Shown here piece by piece: positions 7,816-12,386 of a DNA stretch of 12,386 nt (position 1 is its first letter; every line of letters begins with the position of its first letter). The DNA comes from Bacteroidota bacterium (GTDB lineage Bacteria > Bacteroidota > Bacteroidia > UKL13-3), in contig RDYC01000220.1 of assembly GCA_004293295.1 (NCBI GenBank), positions 2,284 through 14,669 on the forward strand, read 5' to 3'. The position numbers and the translations under genes were made by a program. The notes under the pieces are model-generated. The model saw only the letters and a list, made by a program, of their open reading frames with translations. It searched no databases and had not been told where the DNA came from.

Positions 7816-7902
7816 GTTTAGGTATACCTATTCTTCAAACATACCCTAACATACTTTTATAACCAATAGGGAAAACACCCTTTTTTCATGGGGTAAATAC
7901 TC
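7816..7902 (-). repeat. repeat block A, copy 1
   Basis: An 87-bp block repeated at 11246-11332 in the same orientation. The first 31 bases (7816-7846) are identical in both copies, the next stretch of about 17 diverges, and the last 39 (7864-7902) differ at one base. The divergent part keeps exactly the same length. It includes the 12-bp palindrome TAGGTATACCTA (7819-7830). Read on the minus strand it points into the Roco-TIR gene. Confidence 0.9.
7836..7866 (-). promoter_or_regulatory. predicted promoter of the Roco-TIR gene (inside block A)
   Basis: On the minus strand TTG (7864-7866), a 20-base spacer and TATGTTTG (7836-7843) match the Bacteroidota consensus TTG-N17-23-TAnnTTTG perfectly at the -7 element. 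Transcription would begin near 7830, inside the palindrome TAGGTATACCTA, leaving a leader of about 16 bases before ATG 7813. The palindrome at the start site is a possible operator. Confidence 0.6.
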
Positions 7903-7915
7903 TTTTTTTCCAGTC

Positions 7916-7939
7916 CACGCGCATTTCCGAATGCGTGTG
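7916..7939. other. hairpin between blocks A and B
   Basis: Inverted repeat CACGCGCATT / AATGCGTGTG with a TCCG loop: 10 pairs, one of them a G-T wobble. Neither side is followed by a T-run, so it is not an intrinsic terminator. It lies just upstream of the block A promoter of the Roco-TIR gene and is absent from the other intergenic copy. Confidence 0.5.
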
Positions 7940-7973
7940 CAAATTAACCGATGTGTTGTTATTTAATTTATCT

Positions 7974-8055
7974 CGCTCACGGGTATCCCGCAAGGGGCTG
8001 GCTGTATATCATTGGTGTATGTCACGGACCACAGGTCCGCGACAGCAAGGGTTTA
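7974..8055. repeat. repeat block B, copy 1
   Basis: About 82 bases homologous to 11163-11250 in direct orientation; the last 48 bases (8008-8055 versus 11203-11250) are identical, and ATCCCGCAAGGGG at 7985-7997 is also shared. It contains the inverted repeat GTCACGGACC-ACA-GGTCCGCGAC (8021-8043), a 10-pair stem with one wobble and a 3-base loop. It lies downstream of the delta-60 gene, past its terminator. Confidence 0.9.
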
Positions 8056-8114
8056 TGGCACATGGATATGCGAAAATTATTGCCTTCTATCAGGGTATGT
8101 ATTACTGGTTCTAA

Positions 8115-8145
8115 AAAAGAAGCCCGCATTTTGCGGGCTTCTTTT
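8115..8145 (-). terminator. intrinsic terminator of the delta-60 repeat gene
   Basis: Perfect 14-bp inverted repeat (AAAAGAAGCCCGCA at 8115-8128, its complement at 8132-8145) with a 3-base loop. On the minus strand the stem ends in a run of T residues, 20 bases past the stop codon at 8165. The sequence also has a T-run on the plus strand, so it could work in both directions. Confidence 0.9.
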
Positions 8146-8164
8146 AGTACAGGTTTTGGTAAGG

Positions 8165-11056
8165 CTATTTACTAATTACTATTTTTTGTCGGCTAATAAA
8201 ACCATTGGTTGTTACCTCAACAAAATAAACACCACTGCCAAATGCTGAAAGGTTAATTTCAGCTTTTGGGGCTTTTATTATTTCAGAAAAAACCAGTTCG
8301 CCTAATGCGTTTGTTATGGAAACGGTTCCTAGTGCTGAGTAATTGGTTTGAAGTGAAAATGTTCCATTGTTTGGATTTGGGAATACTTGGAAGTTTGAAT
8401 GAAGTGCTTCAATTTTATTTCCACCAACCTTTGTAATAGCTACACAAGCACTGGTATCGCTACAAGTATTTTTTGTAACAATAACCGCATAGTTGCCATT
8501 TGCTGTCGCGGTAAATGATTGGTTGGTTTCGCCTGTAATTGGGGCATTTGCATTATTGCAATCTATCCACTGGTAAGTGGCACCTGTTTCATTAGCTGTA
8601 ATGGTTACCCCATTTACGCTTGTTGTTAAAGCGGAGGTAATTGTTAAATTCAACGTAACTATTGAATCACATAGTTTAGCCGTATAAGTTCCGCTGCTTG
8701 TATAGGTGACGCCATTGGCCAACCACTTGTAAGTATTGCAAGCTGTTACGTTTTGTGAGCTAGGGGTAGGAATACAACCACCTAATAACCTTGTCAATCT
8801 GTTTTTCCCATTGCTATTAAAAGAGGTGAATTGCCCTCCCACGATGATTTTGCCATCCGACTGAATGGATATTGAATTAACAGGACCATTAAACCCAGTA
8901 CCTGTATTAAAAGTGATATCTAGGATACCATTGGCATTTAAACGAACAATGCGGCTTATCCCAGTGGTGCCATTATAAGCATTGAAAACTCCTCCCACAA
9001 TGATTTTTCCGTCCAACTGAATGGATATTGAATTAACATCAACATTAAACCCTGTGCCTATGTTAAAGGTCATATCTCGCGTACCATCGGCATTTAAACG
9101 AACAATACGATTTATGCCATTTGTGCCATTAAGAGAAGTAAACTTCCCCCCCACAATAATTTTTCCATCTGCCAGAATGGATATTGAATGAACACTACCA
9201 TCAAACCCTAGGCCAGTATTAAAGTTGTTATCTAGCGTACCATCGGCATTTAAGCGAACAATGCGGTTTATTCCACTTATGCCATTAAAAGAAGTAAAAT
9301 CCCCTCCTACAATGATTTTTCCATCTGCCTGAATGGAGGTTGAAGAAACAATATTATTAAACCCAGTTCCTGTATAAAAGGTGGTATCTAGCGTACCATC
9401 GGCATTTAAGCGAACAATGTTGCCTATTCCACTTATGCCATTAAAAGAATTGAAACTACCCCCTACAATGATTTTTCCATCCGCCTGAATGGCGGTTGAT
9501 CGAACAATATGATTAAACCCAGTTCCTGTATTAAAGGTGATATCTCTTGATCCATTGGCATTTAAGCGAACAATGCGGTTTATTCCAGTCGTGCCATTAT
9601 AAGAGGTGAAATACCCTCCCACAATAATTTTTCCATCCGATTGAATGACTGTTGAGTAAATAAAATCATTAAACCCTGCACCCGTCTTAAAAGTGGTATC
9701 TTGCGTACCGTTGGCATTTAAGCGAACAAGGCGGTTTATTCCAGTGGTGCCATTATAAGAAGTGAACTCTCCCCCCACAATAATTTTTCCATCCGATTGA
9801 ATGACTGTTGAGAAAATAAAATCATTAAACCCTGTACTTGTTTTAAAGGTGATATCTCGCATACCATTGGTGTTTAGGCGAACAATGTTGTTTATTTCTT
9901 TTGTGCCATTATAAGAAGTGAATTTTCCCCCAACAACAATTTTCCCATCCGCCTGAATGGTGGTTGAATACACAACATAACCAGACCATGTACTTGTACT
10001 TGTGCCTGTATTAAAGGTAGTGTCTCGCGTACCATCAGAATTTAAGCGAGCAATATCAATTATTCCATCAGTGCCATTATAAGAACTGAAATTTCCCCCA
10101 ACAATAATTTTTCCATCCGCTTGAATGGTGGTTGAAAAAACACCACCACCAAACCCTGTAAAGGTGTTAAAGGTAGTGTCTCGAGTACCATCGGCATTTA
10201 AGCGAACAATGTCATTTATGTTTGTTGTGTCATTATAAGAACTGAAATCTCCCCCAATAATAATTTTTCCATCTGACTGGATGACGGTTGACCGAACAAA
10301 ATTATTAAACCCAGTACCTGAGTTAAACGTGGCATCAAGCGATCCATTTGTATTTAAGCGAACAATGCGGTTTATTCTAGTTGTACCATTAAAGGAGGTG
10401 AAATCACCGCCCGCAATGATTTTCCCATCCGCCTGAATGGTAGTTGACAAAACAACACGATCAAGCCCTGTACCTGTATTAAAGGTGGTGTCTAGCGATC
10501 CATTGGTATTTAAACGAACAATGCGGTTTATTCCCGTTTTGCCATTAAAAGAAGTGAAATCTCCCCCCACAATGATTTTTCCATCCGACTGAATGAAGGT
10601 TGAAAAAACATCACCATTAGACCCCATACCTGTATTAAAGGTGGTATCTCTAGTACCATCGGCATGTAAGCGGACAATGCGGTTTATTCCCGTTTTGCCA
10701 TTAAAAGAAGTGAACTCTCCTCCCACCACAATTTTTCCATCCGCCTGAATAGAGGTTGACCGAACAGTGCCATTAAAACCTGTACCTGGCTTAAAGCTGG
10801 CATCTCGTGTACCATCGGCATTTAAGCGAGCAATGCGGTTTATTCCGGTTATACCATTAAGAGAATAGAAATTTCCCCCTAGAATTATTTTCCCATCCGC
10901 CTGAATGGAGGTTGACTGAACGGAATTAAAAAACCACGTAACATCGCCAAGGATTCCATCATCAAGGGTGTTGAAAGTAGAGTCGTTACTGCCAGGCTGG
11001 GCAAAGGCCATTGTGCCAACAAAAAGTAAGGCAACTATGAATAATTTTTTAATCAT
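8165..11056 (-). CDS. secreted delta-60 repeat protein with T9SS sorting domain
   Basis: A 963-residue exported protein. The start at ATG 11056 is chosen because it begins a clean signal peptide (MIKKLFIVALLFVGTMAFA, cut before Gln20); the frame is open to ATG 11101, which would add 15 residues that mask it. Residues about 24-763 are 14 delta-60 units (DUF5122-like, pattern IQxDGKIIVGGxFTSYNG...INRIVRLNxDGTxDTTFNTGTGFN) with a strict 52-residue period except for a 4-residue insertion in unit 6. Then comes a Cys-containing segment (CNTYKW...SGTYT...CDSIVTLNLTI), an Ig/PKD-like segment (YQWIDCNN...), and a type A sorting domain at 888-963 (FQVFPNPNNGTFSL...GVYFVEVTT...KIVISK) for type IX secretion and surface attachment. 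Such repeats are thought to form beta-propellers; an adhesin or binding protein is likely, the ligand unknown. A block A promoter lies upstream and a strong terminator downstream. Confidence 0.92.
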   Translation of the reverse strand: MIKKLFIVALLFVGTMAFAQPGSNDSTFNTLDDGILGDVTWFFNSVQSTSIQADGKIILGGNFYSLNGITGINRIARLNADGTRDASFKPGTGFNGTVRSTSIQADGKIVVGGEFTSFNGKTGINRIVRLHADGTRDTTFNTGMGSNGDVFSTFIQSDGKIIVGGDFTSFNGKTGINRIVRLNTNGSLDTTFNTGTGLDRVVLSTTIQADGKIIAGGDFTSFNGTTRINRIVRLNTNGSLDATFNSGTGFNNFVRSTVIQSDGKIIIGGDFSSYNDTTNINDIVRLNADGTRDTTFNTFTGFGGGVFSTTIQADGKIIVGGNFSSYNGTDGIIDIARLNSDGTRDTTFNTGTSTSTWSGYVVYSTTIQADGKIVVGGKFTSYNGTKEINNIVRLNTNGMRDITFKTSTGFNDFIFSTVIQSDGKIIVGGEFTSYNGTTGINRLVRLNANGTQDTTFKTGAGFNDFIYSTVIQSDGKIIVGGYFTSYNGTTGINRIVRLNANGSRDITFNTGTGFNHIVRSTAIQADGKIIVGGSFNSFNGISGIGNIVRLNADGTLDTTFYTGTGFNNIVSSTSIQADGKIIVGGDFTSFNGISGINRIVRLNADGTLDNNFNTGLGFDGSVHSISILADGKIIVGGKFTSLNGTNGINRIVRLNADGTRDMTFNIGTGFNVDVNSISIQLDGKIIVGGVFNAYNGTTGISRIVRLNANGILDITFNTGTGFNGPVNSISIQSDGKIIVGGQFTSFNSNGKNRLTRLLGGCIPTPSSQNVTACNTYKWLANGVTYTSSGTYTAKLCDSIVTLNLTITSALTTSVNGVTITANETGATYQWIDCNNANAPITGETNQSFTATANGNYAVIVTKNTCSDTSACVAITKVGGNKIEALHSNFQVFPNPNNGTFSLQTNYSALGTVSITNALGELVFSEIIKAPKAEINLSAFGSGVYFVEVTTNGFISRQKIVISK
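8770..10906 (-). repeat. 156-bp coding repeat array (delta-60 units)
   Basis: Fourteen in-frame units of 156 bp encode the delta-60 repeats; the codons for DGKI(I/V)(V/I)GG and for the INRIVRLN segment are nearly invariant. One unit (about 9985-10020) carries 12 extra bases. A partial unit precedes the first (to about 10990) and the last unit is truncated. The array could expand or contract by recombination without loss of frame. Confidence 0.92.
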
Positions 11057-11162
11057 ACTGTTTTTAGGGGTGTTTGTAACAATTGAAACAATGACTTTCA
11101 AGTGTTATTGATTAGTGGTTTTGTTTGGGACAATATTAAATAAAATAAATGGCAAAATACCC

Positions 11163-11250
11163 TTGCTCACCCACATCCCGCAAGGGGTAATGGTTGTAGA
11201 TGATCATTGGTGTATGTCACGGACCACAGGTCCGCGACAGCAAGGGTTTA
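11163..11250. repeat. repeat block B, copy 2
   Basis: Direct copy of 7974-8055, identical over the last 48 bases. The inverted repeat is at 11216-11238 (11 pairs counting the outer T-A, loop ACA). In this copy a second pairing is possible: CCCTTGC at 11160-11166 with GCAAGGG at 11180-11186 or 11240-11246. It lies in the predicted 5' leader of the delta-60 mRNA, so the hairpins could form in that RNA. Confidence 0.9.
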
Positions 11251-11332
11251 GGTATACCTATTCTTCAAACATACCCCAACACTTTTACCCAAACAATAGG
11301 GAAAACACCCTTTTTTCATGGGGTGAATACTC
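11246..11332 (-). repeat. repeat block A, copy 2
   Basis: Second copy of the 87-bp block, abutting block B and sharing GTTTA (11246-11250) with it. On the minus strand it points toward the delta-60 gene. An AGTACT-CCCC stretch at about 11346-11355 upstream of it resembles the AGTATT-ACCCC edge of the block, suggesting a repeated protein-binding site. Confidence 0.88.
11266..11296 (-). promoter_or_regulatory. predicted promoter of the delta-60 gene (inside block A)
   Basis: On the minus strand TTG (11294-11296), a 20-base spacer and TATGTTTG (11266-11273), the same elements and spacing as in copy 1 although the spacer sequence has diverged. Transcription would begin near 11260 and produce a leader of about 200 bases that contains block B. 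Confidence 0.6.
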
Positions 11333-11388
11333 GGTTTTTACAAAAAGGGGAGTACTAGGTTTTGGCTTTAGGTTGCAGGATATTGCTT

Positions 11389-12386
11389 TTAATCATTCAA
11401 CAACAGCTTAAAATAAAACAACGGGTTTCTCAGTTTTGCACGCAGGTCTAAATCCTCAAACATGCAACTGATGGTTTCGCGCAGGGCCTTGTTTTTGTGG
11501 GCTTTGTTTACCACAAAATTAAACAGCCATGGGTACTTACACAGCTTTTGCATGGTGTGGCTTAATTTTAACTCATCCCATTGGCGGTTGTAAAATGCCA
11601 CATCATATTGTTTTAAAAACTCGGCATCAAAACGGTTTTGTTTAATGGCTTCTACAATATAATCAGCAGCCATCATACCACTGTACAACGCATTGCCAAT
11701 GCCCTCTCCGGTAAAGGGGTCAATTAACGAACCGGCATCGCCCACCAACATAAAACCTTCTCCACTCACTGGACGTTTTTTGCTGCCTAAAGGCAAACCC
11801 CACCCTTGTATTTTGCCTTCCAACTTGGCATTTTTAAATCGCTCTCTAATGTTGGGGTTGTTCTCTATGGCCTTGAGCATATCTGCTTTAAGGTTTACCT
11901 TACGCTTGCTTACTTCGCTGCTTAACATGCCTGCTCCAATATTGGCCATACCATTAGGCAATGGAAAAATCCAAAAATAACCCGGTAACATTTCGGGTAA
12001 AAAATGCAGCTCAATAAAATGTTGTGGGTGCATACCCTCTACTCCACTATAATAAGCACGTATTCCGGCACAATAGTGGTTGTTTTCTTTTGTTATATGG
12101 GCCAGTTTTTTGGCTACTATACTTCTGTCTCCTTCGGCACCCACTACCAGTGCCACATTTTCTAATGTACTAGTTTCGTTCTGCTGTGTGTAGGAGATGC
12201 TAAACGATTTTCCAGTGCGGTTAATTTCGGTTACTTCGGCACCCTCGATAATGTTTGCATAATTCCTATCTAACCGTTTGTATAACTCGTTATCAAAATC
12301 AATGCGTTTGCTAATAAATCCCGGAGGATATTGCTCCTTGCTCATGTCCTGCTTAAAAGGAATATCAATAGCCTTGCCATTAGGTG
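11389..12386 (-). CDS. FAD-dependent oxidoreductase, geranylgeranyl-reductase type, N-terminus cut by window edge
   Basis: The frame is open from the right edge to TAA at 11389-11391; 332 codons are visible. An internal ATG at 12345 is not the start, since the family-like residues PNGKAIDIPFKQD continue upstream of it to the edge, and the GxGxxG FAD-binding motif must lie beyond. Visible landmarks: PPGFISKRIDFDN, a strand ending in LVVGAEGDRSIVAKKL (substrate/FAD domain), GYFWIFPLPNGMANIGAGM, and the second FAD motif GDAGSLIDPFTGEGIGNALYSG, which is typical of the group I flavin monooxygenase-like fold shared by geranylgeranyl reductases. Members act on isoprenoid lipids, quinones or halogenated compounds; the substrate here cannot be given. 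It is upstream of and co-directional with the delta-60 gene, which has its own promoter, so co-transcription is doubtful. Confidence 0.88.
   Translation of the reverse strand, partial: PNGKAIDIPFKQDMSKEQYPPGFISKRIDFDNELYKRLDRNYANIIEGAEVTEINRTGKSFSISYTQQNETSTLENVALVVGAEGDRSIVAKKLAHITKENNHYCAGIRAYYSGVEGMHPQHFIELHFLPEMLPGYFWIFPLPNGMANIGAGMLSSEVSKRKVNLKADMLKAIENNPNIRERFKNAKLEGKIQGWGLPLGSKKRPVSGEGFMLVGDAGSLIDPFTGEGIGNALYSGMMAADYIVEAIKQNRFDAEFLKQYDVAFYNRQWDELKLSHTMQKLCKYPWLFNFVVNKAHKNKALRETISCMFEDLDLRAKLRNPLFYFKLLLND

Larger units (their letters stand above)
7814..8164. other. intergenic region with repeat blocks A and B and a terminator
   Basis: No gene is supported in these 351 bases. From left to right they hold block A with the Roco-TIR promoter, a hairpin at 7916-7939, block B with its own hairpin, about 55 bases I do not recognise (8056-8110) and the terminator of the delta-60 gene. 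Short plus-strand open frames here cross the repeat blocks and the terminator and show no start signal or family resemblance. Confidence 0.7.
11057..11388. other. intergenic region with repeat blocks B and A
   Basis: No gene is supported in these 332 bases. They hold the untranslated leader of the delta-60 gene (11057 to about 11260), block B, block A with a promoter, and about 55 unassigned bases before the stop of the oxidoreductase gene. A plus-strand open frame across it is explained by repeat sequence and has no family resemblance. Confidence 0.65.

Noticed and set aside
7951..8248. Two overlapping plus-strand open frames across block B
   Set aside because: They consist largely of repeat and terminator sequence and run into the delta-60 gene; no family resemblance.
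11115..11411. Plus-strand 98-residue open frame
   Set aside because: It translates blocks B and A, which have better explanations as hairpin and promoter, and it overlaps the end of the oxidoreductase gene.

Overview
The window is AT-rich bacterial DNA that reads as Bacteroidota. The long minus-strand gene at 8165-11056 ends in a type A sorting domain of the type IX secretion system, which is confined to that phylum. Two intergenic elements carry a perfect match to the Bacteroidota promoter consensus (TTG - about 20 nt - TAnnTTTG), and Shine-Dalgarno sequences are not evident. The order or genus cannot be resolved from this sequence.

Layout: (1) 1-729, minus: an alpha/beta-hydrolase cut by the left edge. 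(2) 843-2746, plus: a coupled pair, a YihY/BrkB-type six-helix membrane protein followed by leucyl/phenylalanyl-tRNA-protein transferase (aat), with stop and start codons sharing one base. (3) 2980-4227, plus: a class II Fic protein with a C-terminal winged helix, preceded by a cluster of TATCGGAA repeats that runs up to the start codon. (4) 4358-7813, minus and convergent with fic: a 1151-residue LRR-Roc-COR-TIR protein (Roco family). (5) 8165-11056, minus: a secreted protein of 14 delta-60 repeats. (6) 11389 to the right edge, minus: an FAD-dependent oxidoreductase of the geranylgeranyl-reductase type, N-terminus missing.

The aat gene, and probably the hydrolase, BrkB protein and oxidoreductase, look like ordinary chromosomal genes. 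The stretch between them (about 2750-11390) looks accessory: a Fic enzyme, a TIR-bearing receptor-like GTPase and a repeat-rich secreted protein. The two gaps beside the secreted-protein gene share two repeat blocks. Block A (87 bp) carries the promoter signature and lies just upstream of both the Roco-TIR gene and the delta-60 gene. Block B (about 85 bp) contains a strong hairpin and flanks the delta-60 gene on both sides. I infer that the two genes share a mode of transcriptional control and that the delta-60 gene could be lost or rearranged by recombination between the repeats.

The best candidate for an unusual system is the Roco-TIR protein: a leucine-rich-repeat sensor, a GTPase switch and a TIR domain in one chain, plausibly an innate-immunity-like NADase. 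Its neighbour fic is a possible but unproven partner. No tRNA, rRNA, CRISPR array, transposase or integrase was seen.
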